This document shows, piece by piece, positions 25,102 through 32,529 of a stretch of 35,922 nucleotides of DNA; within the stretch, counting starts at the first letter, position 1, and each line of letters opens with the position of its first letter. Position numbers and translations under genes: made by a program. The stretch comes from Salinispora cortesiana (GTDB taxonomy: Bacteria > Actinomycetota > Actinomycetes > Mycobacteriales > Micromonosporaceae): positions 1 through 35,922 of the forward strand of contig NZ_AXVR01000047.1 in assembly GCF_000484695.1 (NCBI RefSeq). Reading direction: 5' to 3'. Under the pieces are notes generated by a model. It searched no databases and was not told the DNA's origin. It saw only the letters and a list, made by a program, of their open reading frames with translations.

Positions 25102-25962
25102 ATGAGGATGCTCCGGATCGGCGTGGGTGCGCTCGCTGTTGTGCTGCTGACCGTGGGGTGCGCGGGGGGAGGCGTCCCGGAGGCGACCGGCCCGACCGGG
25201 GAGACCAGCACCACGGAGGTGTTGCCGACTGCGACGACGGCCACCCCACTCGCGCGGACAGAGTTGGGTGACGCGCCGAGCCAGAGCGCCGCACCCAGCA
25301 GTTCACCCAGCGCTTCACCCAGTGTTCGGCCCGCATCGAAGCCCACCGCCACCACGTCGTCTCCGGCGGCGGCGAAACCCGCACAGGAGACGCAGGCGCC
25401 ACCGCCACCGCCACCGCCGGAGCCGACCGGCTGCCCGCCCCGCCACGAGGGTTCGCCGGCCTCCCGCGCGCAGATGAAGTCGGCACTTGCCGACGCCGCG
25501 GCGAAGACGTACTGGCCGACCTCCGCACCGGACATTCGGATTCCGTCGACTCTGGTGAAGGCGACGGCGTGGCAGGAGAGCGGCTGGCAGTCCACGATCA
25601 TCGCCTGCGACGGCGGCATCGGGTTGATGCAGGTGATGCCCGCGACCGCCGACTGGATGAACCAACGGTTCGGGCAGAGCTACGACGTGTGGGACTACCG
25701 CGACAACGCCTATCTCGGTGCGAACTACCTGGCCTGGCTGACCAAGTACATCGGCGACCTGTACTTTGACGGCGACTACCGGCTGGACGCCGCGCTGTGC
25801 TCGGCCGAGCTGAACTCGTGCCTGCTCAACGCGGTGATCGCCAGTTACAACTACGGCCACGCCGCGGTGGCGAGCGGGGAGGGCCCGATCACCATCCCGA
25901 ATCCGCGCTATGTGGGCAACGTACGCGCTCTGATGACCGAGTGCGTCTGTCTCGCCTACTGA
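25102..25962 (+). CDS. Lipoprotein lytic transglycosylase (SLT domain)
   Basis: Cleaves the glycan strands of peptidoglycan with 1,6-anhydro product formation. 286 residues. A signal peptide ends in lipobox LTVGC (Cys20). A Ser/Thr/Ala/Pro linker with a seven-proline run (about 25-115) spans into the wall. The SLT fold has ATAWQESGW with catalytic Glu159, then GGIGLMQVMPAT, YLGANYLAWL and ASYNYG. Paired cysteines in the second half (CDGG, ALCSAELNSCLL, TECVC) suggest disulfides. ATG 25102 follows GGAGGGGGAG (25090-25099). The downstream gene is convergent, and the stop codon forms part of a shared terminator. Confidence 0.92.
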   Translation: MRMLRIGVGALAVVLLTVGCAGGGVPEATGPTGETSTTEVLPTATTATPLARTELGDAPSQSAAPSSSPSASPSVRPASKPTATTSSPAAAKPAQETQAPPPPPPPEPTGCPPRHEGSPASRAQMKSALADAAAKTYWPTSAPDIRIPSTLVKATAWQESGWQSTIIACDGGIGLMQVMPATADWMNQRFGQSYDVWDYRDNAYLGANYLAWLTKYIGDLYFDGDYRLDAALCSAELNSCLLNAVIASYNYGHAAVASGEGPITIPNPRYVGNVRALMTECVCLAY

Positions 25963-26012
25963 CGGCTCGGGCGCCACGTCCATGCGGTGGCGCCCGAACG
26001 AGGGCCGTCAGT
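25958..26012 (+). terminator. Bidirectional terminator containing both convergent stop codons
   Basis: Inner 11-bp stem 25967-25977 with 25987-25997, outer 9-bp stem 25958-25966 with 26004-26012, and a six-base bulge on one side. The transglycosylase stop (25960-25962) and the MMPL stop (26008-26010, minus strand) pair with each other in the outer stem. Confidence 0.8.
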
Positions 26013-28134
26013 CGTGGGCGGGGACCGGTGCCGGTGTGGCCGGGGTCGGTCCGTGGGCCACAGCCGGCGGGCGGCCGGGCCACCAGAACCGGTCGCCGAG
26101 CAGGAACACGAGAGCGGGGACCAGCACCGTCCGGACGAGCAGGGTGTCGAGCAGGACACCGATGCAGACGATGACTCCGATCTGGGTGAGCAGGATCAGC
26201 GGGAGCACACCGAGGACGGCGAAGACCGCGGCGAGGAGCACCCCCGCGCTGGTGATGACGCCGCCGGTAACCCGGAGCGCCGAGAGCATCCCGTCGCGGG
26301 TCCCGGTGCGGCGGGCGTCCTCCCGGGCCCGGGTGACCAGGAAGATGTTGTAGTCCACCCCAAGTGCGACGAGGAACACGAACGCGAGCAGGAGCACGCC
26401 GCTGTCCAGCGCGGGGAGGCCCAAGACGTGGTCGAAGAGCAGCCACGCCGCCCCGAGGCTGGCGAAGAAGGACGCGATCACGGTGACCACCAGCAGCACC
26501 GGGGCCAGCAGGCCGCGCAGCAGCAGCACTAGGACGGCGGCGACCAGCAGCAGGATGATTGGCAGGATCAGCCGCAGGTCCACCCGGTTGGCTTCGGCGG
26601 TGTCGTAGCCGGCGGCGACGGTGCCGCCGACGAGGGCTCCGTCGAAGGGGCCGGTGCCGGCAACCGCGGGTGGGGCGGAGTCGGGTACTGCGGCGACCGC
26701 TGTGCGCAGCTCCCGTACCGCCTGGTCGGAGGCGGCGGTGCCGGGCTCGGCGGCCAGCACCACGTCGACCTGGGCCACGGTGGCGCCGGTGCTACCCGGG
26801 CGAGCTGAGGCGACACCGGGCACCGTGGCGGCGGCGGCGGTGACCGCCGCAGCGGCGGTCGGGGTGGTGAGCACCGCGACCGGTTGGGTGGTCCCGGCGG
26901 GGAACGCGGTGGCCAGGGTCTGTGCTCCGGCGACCGCCTCCGGTTCGACCCGGAACTGCTCGGTTTCCGACAGTCCGGTGCGGAGGCTCAGGCCGCCGAG
27001 GGCGAGACCGGCCAGCAGCAGCGTCGCCAGGACCGCGACGGAGGCCGGGCGGCGCAGGACCACGGTGCCGAGCCGGCCCCACAGGCGGCCCTCGGTGACC
27101 GCGCTGCCGAGGCGTGGGACGAACGGCCAGAACAGGCCCCGGCCGAAGAGCACCAGGGCGGCCGGGAGCACGAAGAGCGCGGAGAACATGGCGAACACGA
27201 CACCGGTGGCGCAGGCCACGGCGAGCGCCCGGTTGTTCTCCTGCTCGGACAGCAGCAGGGTGAGAACGCCTAGGACGACGGTGGAGCCGCTGGCCAGGAT
27301 GGGTTCCGCGGTGCGGCCCAGGGCGGTTCGCATCGCCGTGAAGCGGTCTGCCTCGCGGCGCAGCTCCTCCCGGTAGCGGGCGATCAGCAGCAGCGCGTAG
27401 TTGGTGGCGGCGCCGAAGACGAGGACGCTGGCGATGCCGGTGACGGACCCTGACTGCAGGTTGATCCCGACCGCCGGCACGATCGTCTCGATTGCGCGCA
27501 GGGTGAGCTGCTCGGTGGCGGCGACGACCGCCAGCGGCACCATCCAGAGGACCGGGCTGCGGTAGGTGATCAGCAGTAGCAGCGCCACCACGGCGGCGGT
27601 TACCGCCAGCAGGGTGGTGTCCGCGCCGTCGAAGACCCGGGTCAGGTCGGTGGTGAAGGCCGGCGCCCCGGTGACCTCGACGGTGAGGGCCGCCGGAGTG
27701 TCGGCCAGCGTGGCCCGCAGCTCGTCAATGGTCTCGACGGTTCGCTCCTGCCCCTCGGTGGCGGAGAGCGGCACGGCGAGCAAAGCGACCGAGCCGTCCG
27801 GGGCGACCTGTGGTGGCGGCACCTGCCCATTGACCGCGAACCGGCGTAGCTCGTCGATCTGCGCGGTGATGGTCTCCTGGTCGGCGGCGGTGAGCGCTCC
27901 GCCGTCAGCGCGACTGAGGACGACGAGAGCCGGCTGGACCTCGCTGGCGGGCAGCTGTTCCTGGAGCCGCTCGACCTGGGTGGACTGCCACTGGTCGGAG
28001 AGACCGGTGGCGGAGACGGGCGCGGGGTTGTCGGGCTTCGGCAGCCCGAAGACCGCGGCACCGAGGACGATCGCGGTGAGCACAGTGAGCCACGCGGCCC
28101 ACCTGCCCCGGGCGACCTGGGTGAAGACGGACAT
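26008..28134 (-). CDS. MMPL/RND family transporter
   Basis: 708-residue inner-membrane exporter of the MmpL type, powered by the proton gradient in known members. Each half has one helix, an extracytoplasmic loop (about 35-180 and 400-530), then five helices. The second half carries the relay pair Asp594-Tyr595 in GVDYNIFLVTRAREDA. The matching site in the first half reads GAATNYALLLIARYREE, with Asn245 where MmpL proteins usually have Asp. ATG 28134 is preceded by GAGGAAACG. It is divergent from a marR gene, and the space between holds palindromes, the standard layout for a MarR-repressed efflux pump. The substrate is unknown. Confidence 0.92.
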   Translation of the reverse strand: MSVFTQVARGRWAAWLTVLTAIVLGAAVFGLPKPDNPAPVSATGLSDQWQSTQVERLQEQLPASEVQPALVVLSRADGGALTAADQETITAQIDELRRFAVNGQVPPPQVAPDGSVALLAVPLSATEGQERTVETIDELRATLADTPAALTVEVTGAPAFTTDLTRVFDGADTTLLAVTAAVVALLLLITYRSPVLWMVPLAVVAATEQLTLRAIETIVPAVGINLQSGSVTGIASVLVFGAATNYALLLIARYREELRREADRFTAMRTALGRTAEPILASGSTVVLGVLTLLLSEQENNRALAVACATGVVFAMFSALFVLPAALVLFGRGLFWPFVPRLGSAVTEGRLWGRLGTVVLRRPASVAVLATLLLAGLALGGLSLRTGLSETEQFRVEPEAVAGAQTLATAFPAGTTQPVAVLTTPTAAAAVTAAAATVPGVASARPGSTGATVAQVDVVLAAEPGTAASDQAVRELRTAVAAVPDSAPPAVAGTGPFDGALVGGTVAAGYDTAEANRVDLRLILPIILLLVAAVLVLLLRGLLAPVLLVVTVIASFFASLGAAWLLFDHVLGLPALDSGVLLLAFVFLVALGVDYNIFLVTRAREDARRTGTRDGMLSALRVTGGVITSAGVLLAAVFAVLGVLPLILLTQIGVIVCIGVLLDTLLVRTVLVPALVFLLGDRFWWPGRPPAVAHGPTPATPAPVPAHD

Positions 28135-28176
28135 CGTTTCCTCGTGGGCTCGACGGGATGACGGCTCGGTTACTCA

Positions 28177-28194
28177 CGTCGGGAATACCCGACG
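28177..28194. promoter_or_regulatory. Palindrome in the MMPL leader
   Basis: CGTCGGG (28177-28183), AATA, CCCGACG (28188-28194), a perfect 7-bp inverted repeat. It lies in the probable MMPL 5' untranslated region and could be a second operator or an RNA hairpin. Confidence 0.5.
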
Positions 28195-28201
28195 GCCGAG
28201 T

Positions 28202-28223
28202 ATCTCGATAAGCGAGATTATCG
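28202..28223. promoter_or_regulatory. Putative MarR operator (overlapping palindromes)
   Basis: Two interlocked inverted repeats: ATCTCG (28202-28207) with CGAGAT (28213-28218), and CGATAA (28206-28211) with TTATCG (28218-28223). The region covers GATAAT on the minus strand (a possible MMPL -10) and reaches the -35 zone of the marR promoter, whose -10 is TATGCT (28234-28239). A repressor here could block both directions. Confidence 0.6.
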
Positions 28224-28275
28224 GTCCCTCCGCTATGCTGCAACCACATCACCAGGGTGAGGAGAAAATCGGGAC

Positions 28276-28803
28276 GTGGCAGGTCAGGGCATGTACCGGC
28301 GACGCGATACCCGGCGCGAGCAACTGATCGCGGAGATCGCCAACGAGCTCCGGCGGTACGCGGTGGACGCCCAACACGTCGGCCATGCCTTCGCCAACCT
28401 GCACGGACTCGGTGCCACCGATCTGCAGGCCCTGATCGCCGTCATGGACGCCGAACTACATGGTGACCCGATCACCCCAGGTCGCCTCGGCGAACAACTC
28501 GACCTCTCCTCCGGTTCGGTCACCGCCCTCCTCGACCGGCTGGAACGCGCCGGCCACGTCCGCCGCGACCGCACCTCCACCGACCGGCGCAAGGTCCTGG
28601 TGCACTACGCCGACCGCGGTGCCGAGGTGGCGAGGGAGTTCTTCCAACCGCTCGGCCGCCGGACCGACGCGGTGATGCTCGGCTTCACCGACGACGAGTT
28701 GGAGACCGTCCACCGCTTCGTCACGGCCGTCCGGGCCACGCTCCGCGAACACCGCGACGCGGTCCGGGCTGCCCGCCCCGAGCCACGTCGGGCGAACGGC
28801 TGA
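28276..28803 (+). CDS. MarR family transcriptional regulator
   Basis: 175-residue winged helix-turn-helix repressor. The DNA-binding part has PGRLGEQLDLSSGSVTALLDRLERAGHV (helix-turn-helix, about 72-100), followed by the wing RDRTSTDRRKVLVHY with the family's Asp-Arg-Arg. Helices at both ends form the dimer interface. It most likely represses the divergent MMPL gene and itself through the palindromes at 28202-28223. GTG 28276 has GAGGAG 11 bases upstream; ATG 28291 is an alternative. The CocE-type gene begins five bases after its stop and is probably co-transcribed. Confidence 0.9.
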   Translation: MAGQGMYRRRDTRREQLIAEIANELRRYAVDAQHVGHAFANLHGLGATDLQALIAVMDAELHGDPITPGRLGEQLDLSSGSVTALLDRLERAGHVRRDRTSTDRRKVLVHYADRGAEVAREFFQPLGRRTDAVMLGFTDDELETVHRFVTAVRATLREHRDAVRAARPEPRRANG

Positions 28804-28807
28804 GGCC

Positions 28808-30469
28808 GTGTTCGCGGCGCTGGCAACACGGGCAGCCACGGCCATGTTGCGCCTGCCGCCGCCGCGTACCCGCCGGGTCAGGCTGACCCGAGACATCCCG
28901 GTCCGGGTTCGCGACGGCGTGTCGCTGCGCACCGACCACTACGCCCCGGACCGCCCGGTCGCGCCCACGGTGCTGATCCGCACCCCGTACGGGCGGGGCG
29001 GGCCGATGCGGCTGCTCGGCCGGCTCATCGGCGAGCGGGGCTACCACGTGGTGATCCAGTCCTGCCGGGGCACCGATGGCTCCGGCAGCCGGTTCGACCC
29101 GCTGGTACACGAGCGCGAGGACGGCCTCGACACCCTCGACTGGCTACGGCGACAGCCCTGGTGGAACGGCGAGTTCGGCATGTTCGGGGCCAGCTACCAG
29201 GGCTTCGTCCAGTGGGCCGTCGCCGCCGACGCCGGGGCGGACCTCCGGGCGATGGTCGCGGTGGTGACCGCCTCCGGCACCCGCGATTCGACGTATCCGG
29301 GTGAGTCCTTCGCCCTGGACACCGTGCTCACCTGGGTCGAGCTGCTCCAGGCGCAAACCGTCGGGTGGCTCGCCCGGCAGTGGGAACTCCGGCGTGGCCA
29401 GCCCCGGCTCGCCGCCGGCCTGTCCCACCTGCCGTTGGCCGAGGCGGACCGGGTCACCACCGGCGTGACTGTGCCCTTCTTCCAGGAGTGGCTGCGTCAC
29501 CACACGCCCGACGCGGCCTACTGGCAGGCCCGGGTCTTCGGCGACCGGCTCGCCGAGGTGCGCGCCCCAGTAGCCATGATCGGTGGCTGGCACGACATCT
29601 TCCTCCCCGCCCAGCTGCGCGACTTCGCGGCCCTGCGCGCGGCCGGTGCCACGCCCCGGCTCATCGTCGGGCCGTGGACGCACGGCAGCCCGGGGCTCTC
29701 CGTCGCCGCGCTCCGCGACGGACTGGACTGGCTCGACGAACACCTGGGTGGCCACCCCGGGCGCGCTCGTGCCCCGGTCCGTCTGCACGTCGGCGGCGCC
29801 GGCGGCGGCTGGCGGGAGTTGCCGGACTGGCCGCCCCCAGCCACACCGACCCCCTGGTACCTGCACCCGGAGGGTGCATTGCGTGCTGCGCCGTCGCCAG
29901 CCTCAGCCCCGGACGGTTTCTGGTACGACCCGGCCGACCCCACCCCATCGGTGGGGGGCCCGCTGCTGGTGGCCCAGCAGGCCGGCCCGGTCGACAACCG
30001 GCCCGTTGAGGCTCGCCCGGATGTACTGACCTGGACTAGCACGGCGCTGCCGGTGGCGATGGAGGTCATCGGACCGGTCGAGGCGGAGGTCTTCATCCGA
30101 AGTGAGCTACCTCACCTCGACGTCTTCGTGCGACTCTGCGACGTGGATCGTCGGGGTCGCTCCTGGAACATCTGCGATGGACTGGTCCGAATCAGCCCGA
30201 CCGTCTTCACGGCCGACCCGACGGGCGCGGTCCGCGTCGTGGTGCCGTTGTGGCCGGTGGCCCACCGGTTCGCCGCCGGTCACCGACTGCGGGTGCAGAT
30301 CTGCGGCGGGGCCCATCCCCGGTACGCGCGCAACCCCGGCACCGGCGATCCGCTCGGCACCGCGGTCACCCTGCAAGCCGGATGGCGGGAGATCCTGCAC
30401 GATCCGCAGCACCCGTCGGCGGTAGTCCTGCCCACGGTGGAATATCGATCCTCTTCAGCTCGCCCGTAG
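28808..30469 (+). CDS. CocE/NonD family hydrolase (X-Pro dipeptidyl-peptidase S15 family)
   Basis: 553-residue alpha/beta hydrolase of the cocaine esterase/glutaryl-7-ACA acylase group. The N-terminal strand RDGVSLRTDHYAP and RTPYGR give the oxyanion region. The nucleophile is Ser in GASYQGFVQW (about residue 131). The acid is Asp in GGWHDIFLPAQ (about 261) and the base is His in GPWTHGSPG (about 290). The last 200 residues form the jelly-roll domain (VFVRLCDVDRRGRSWNICDGLVR, HRLRVQICGGAHPRYARN). No signal peptide is evident despite a hydrophobic start. GTG 28808 follows the marR stop by four bases with GAGG nearby, so it probably belongs to the marR transcript. The substrate is unknown. Confidence 0.9.
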   Translation: MFAALATRAATAMLRLPPPRTRRVRLTRDIPVRVRDGVSLRTDHYAPDRPVAPTVLIRTPYGRGGPMRLLGRLIGERGYHVVIQSCRGTDGSGSRFDPLVHEREDGLDTLDWLRRQPWWNGEFGMFGASYQGFVQWAVAADAGADLRAMVAVVTASGTRDSTYPGESFALDTVLTWVELLQAQTVGWLARQWELRRGQPRLAAGLSHLPLAEADRVTTGVTVPFFQEWLRHHTPDAAYWQARVFGDRLAEVRAPVAMIGGWHDIFLPAQLRDFAALRAAGATPRLIVGPWTHGSPGLSVAALRDGLDWLDEHLGGHPGRARAPVRLHVGGAGGGWRELPDWPPPATPTPWYLHPEGALRAAPSPASAPDGFWYDPADPTPSVGGPLLVAQQAGPVDNRPVEARPDVLTWTSTALPVAMEVIGPVEAEVFIRSELPHLDVFVRLCDVDRRGRSWNICDGLVRISPTVFTADPTGAVRVVVPLWPVAHRFAAGHRLRVQICGGAHPRYARNPGTGDPLGTAVTLQAGWREILHDPQHPSAVVLPTVEYRSSSARP

Positions 30470-30547
30470 CCAACCCGCGGCCAGGGTCGCTGGTCGATCG
30501 GCAGGTCAACGCCTTGTGGCGCACTCCCACCCGTGGGAATGCACGCT

Positions 30548-30586
30548 ACGGTGGCGGCGGCCGGTTGGTCCGACCGCCGCCACCGT
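30548..30586. terminator. Bidirectional terminator between the CocE and cold-shock genes
   Basis: A 13-bp perfect stem, 30548-30560 with 30574-30586, with three further inner pairs (30562-30564 with 30570-30572). It lies between two convergent genes, 7 bases from the cold-shock stop. Confidence 0.8.
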
Positions 30587-30592
30587 GCCAGG

Positions 30593-30796
30593 TCACGCCG
30601 GGCGGACGTTATCCGCCTGCGGGCCCTTCTGGCCCTGGGTTACATCGAAGTCGACCTTCTGGCCCTCGCTCAGCTCCCGGTAACCGCTCATCGAGATCGA
30701 CGAGTAGTGGACGAAGACGTCCGGCCCCCCGCCATCCTGCTCGATGAAGCCGAAGCCCTTTTCTGCGTTGAACCACTTGACGGTGCCGGTTGCCAT
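30593..30796 (-). CDS. Cold-shock domain protein
   Basis: 67-residue single-stranded nucleic-acid chaperone of the CspA family. Both RNA-binding motifs are present: KGFGFI (RNP1, about 16-21) and DVFVHYSSI (RNP2, about 31-39). It starts MATGTVKWFNAEKGFGF. The acidic ...GGGPDVFVHY loop and the end (QGQKGPQADNVRPA) are typical of actinobacterial Csp. ATG 30796 has AGGGAGAG just upstream. A possible -10, TACTGT on the minus strand (complement of 30863-30868), would give a 5' leader of about 60 bases. The upstream in-frame extension is in the leader and is not coding. Confidence 0.95.
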   Translation of the reverse strand: MATGTVKWFNAEKGFGFIEQDGGGPDVFVHYSSISMSGYRELSEGQKVDFDVTQGQKGPQADNVRPA

Positions 30797-30982
30797 GCAT
30801 CTCTCCCTGTTCCAAGCGGGCAACCCCCGGCCGGCGGCCGATGATCGCCCGGTACCTTCCCGACAGTAGCGGGCCGCGCGCCAATCCGCTGGACGAAGTG
30901 CCGTAGGCAACGAAATGACCGGTCCGGGGCGGACCTGCCGAACACCGCACGGTGGCCGACCAGACTAGGGCATGCTGCCCCG

Positions 30983-31663
30983 GTGGGCGTAGCCGCGACC
31001 GCGCTGGTCGACCTGGAACGGGAGATCGCTGCGCCCGGCCAGGGCCTGGACCGGCTGCGGCTGTTGCCCGTGCCGTTCGTGCCCGAACTGCGGCTGCATC
31101 TCGCCGAGGATCCGATCGTGTGGTGGGCGCGGATGGAGGCCCGAGCCGGGCATACGCTGCCCCCGCCGTACTGGGCGTCGGTGTGGCCCGGCGGTCAGGC
31201 CCTCGCCCGGCACCTGCTCGACCACCCCGACCTGGTGAAGGGTCGTCGGGTACTCGATCTGGCCGCTGGCTCGGGCGTGGTCGCGGTCGCCGCCGCGCTG
31301 GCCGGCGCAGCGCAGGTCGTGGCCGCCGACACCGATCCGTACTCGGTGGCCGCCGTCACAGTCAACGCGCGGGCCAACGGCGTGCGGATCGCGGCCACCG
31401 ACCGGGACCTGCTGGACGACGCCCCAACCGAGTTGGATCTGCTGGTAGCCGGCGATGTCCTGTACGACCGGGCGACGGCGGCGCGGATGCTGCCCTTCCT
31501 TCACCGCGTCGCGTCCGCCGAGGTCAACGTGCTGGTCGGCGAGCCGGGCCGCGGGCATGTACCGGCCCACGGGATGGCGGTCGTCGCCGAGTATCTGGTG
31601 CCGACCACCGAGCCGACCGCCGACTCCCCGGTGCGGCGGGTGCAGGTGCTGCGGCCCGCCTGA
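30983..31663 (+). CDS. SAM-dependent methyltransferase, ETFB/PrmA-like
   Basis: 226-residue class I methyltransferase resembling protein lysine methyltransferases of the ETFB/PrmA group. PPYWASVWPGGQALARHLL (about 54-72) is the substrate-lid segment of this group. Motif I is RVLDLAAGSGVVAVAAALAGA (about 88), and AADTDPYSVAAVTVNARANG carries the ribose-binding acid. LLVAGDVLYD (about 155) occupies the post-II position seen in METTL20-like enzymes. Its target, probably a protein lysine, is unproven. GTG 30983 starts it, 22 bases past the window's AT-poor csp leader; no Shine-Dalgarno is clear. It is transcribed in the same direction as the DedA gene 92 bp downstream. Confidence 0.82.
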   Translation: MGVAATALVDLEREIAAPGQGLDRLRLLPVPFVPELRLHLAEDPIVWWARMEARAGHTLPPPYWASVWPGGQALARHLLDHPDLVKGRRVLDLAAGSGVVAVAAALAGAAQVVAADTDPYSVAAVTVNARANGVRIAATDRDLLDDAPTELDLLVAGDVLYDRATAARMLPFLHRVASAEVNVLVGEPGRGHVPAHGMAVVAEYLVPTTEPTADSPVRRVQVLRPA

Positions 31664-31742
31664 CCGACGCCGACGGCGACCCTGAGTGGGAATCAGGGGC
31701 GGTTGGGGGCCACTCCGGATGCCCGGGGAGGCGACTGGGTTC

Positions 31743-31748
31743 TAACGT
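31743..31748 (+). promoter_or_regulatory. -10 hexamer of a leaderless promoter
   Basis: TAACGT ends seven bases before ATG 31756, and no Shine-Dalgarno lies between. Confidence 0.45.
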
Positions 31749-31755
31749 GTCGGGC

Positions 31756-32439
31756 ATGGATTGGCTGGCCCAGATCGGAGAGCTTCCCACCCTACTGCTG
31801 TTGGGGGTGCTCGGGTTGGTGATGGTCTTCGATGCCGTGCCGCTGTTGGGGGTGCTGGTGCCCGGGGATGTGGCGATCCTCGCAGCGGTGGGGGCGCAGG
31901 GCCCCAGCGCCGGCCTCGCCGTGCTCGGCACAGTGGTTGCTGGCTGCCTGGCCGGCTGGTCGCTGAGCTTCCTGGTCGGCCGTCGCTTCGCCGACCGGCT
32001 GCGGCGCGGGCGGGTCGGCGACTGGATCGGCGAACGGCGGTGGGTGGCGGCGGAGCATATGTTGCGCCGCAGCGGCGGCCAAATGGTGCTGGTGGCGCCC
32101 TTCCTGCCGGTCCTCAACGCGTTGTTGCCGCTGGTCGCCGGTGGGTTGCGGATGTCGTACCGGCGGTTTGTGGGCTGCGCGGCGCTCGGTGCGGCGGCGT
32201 GGGGCGGGCTCTATCTGGTGCTGGGCACAGCAGCCCGGTCGATCACCGGGCTGCTGCCCGGTGCACCCAGCCCGATGCTGGTGACGATGGTGGTCGGGCT
32301 GCTGCTCGCCACCGGGGTGTTGGCGGCGACTCGGCATCGGTTCCTGCCGGAGCTGCCCGACGACGGGCACCCGGCCTCGGCCGAAGCCCTCCACCACGCA
32401 GCCGCACCGGAGCGGGGGCCCGGCCCCGACCGTGGCTGA
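31756..32439 (+). CDS. Divergent DedA family membrane protein
   Basis: 227 residues with about five hydrophobic segments and the overall DedA layout (GVLVPGDVAILAAVG, SLSFLVGRRFADRL, PFLPVLNALLPLVAGGLRMSYRRF). Compared with the other DedA protein of this window and with E. coli YqjA/YghB, the residues thought essential are changed. The membrane Glu is Asp38, the next acid is Trp68, and the two arginines are Pro115 and Asn121. It may have lost or altered lipid-flipping activity. The C terminus (from about 200) is a His/Ala/Pro/Gly-rich tail. ATG 31756 follows a TAACGT -10 by seven bases. Confidence 0.85.
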   Translation: MDWLAQIGELPTLLLLGVLGLVMVFDAVPLLGVLVPGDVAILAAVGAQGPSAGLAVLGTVVAGCLAGWSLSFLVGRRFADRLRRGRVGDWIGERRWVAAEHMLRRSGGQMVLVAPFLPVLNALLPLVAGGLRMSYRRFVGCAALGAAAWGGLYLVLGTAARSITGLLPGAPSPMLVTMVVGLLLATGVLAATRHRFLPELPDDGHPASAEALHHAAAPERGPGPDRG

Positions 32440-32529
32440 CGGGTCAGCGGCGCCGGGCGATGGGATACCGGTCACGTCGTCGGTCGAGTAGGTTTCCTGC
32501 ATCGATATCGGTGACGGTGGGGAGACTGG

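Noticed and set aside
23777..25528. 583-codon minus-strand open frame opposite the DedA-PAP2 gene
   Set aside because: Ser/Arg/Pro/Thr-rich low-complexity translation typical of an antisense shadow; the plus strand has clear domains.
30952..31755. Extended 495-codon frame joining the region of the methyltransferase to the second DedA protein
   Set aside because: The first 268 codons are an Arg/Gly-rich shadow of the methyltransferase; the real DedA start is ATG 31756.
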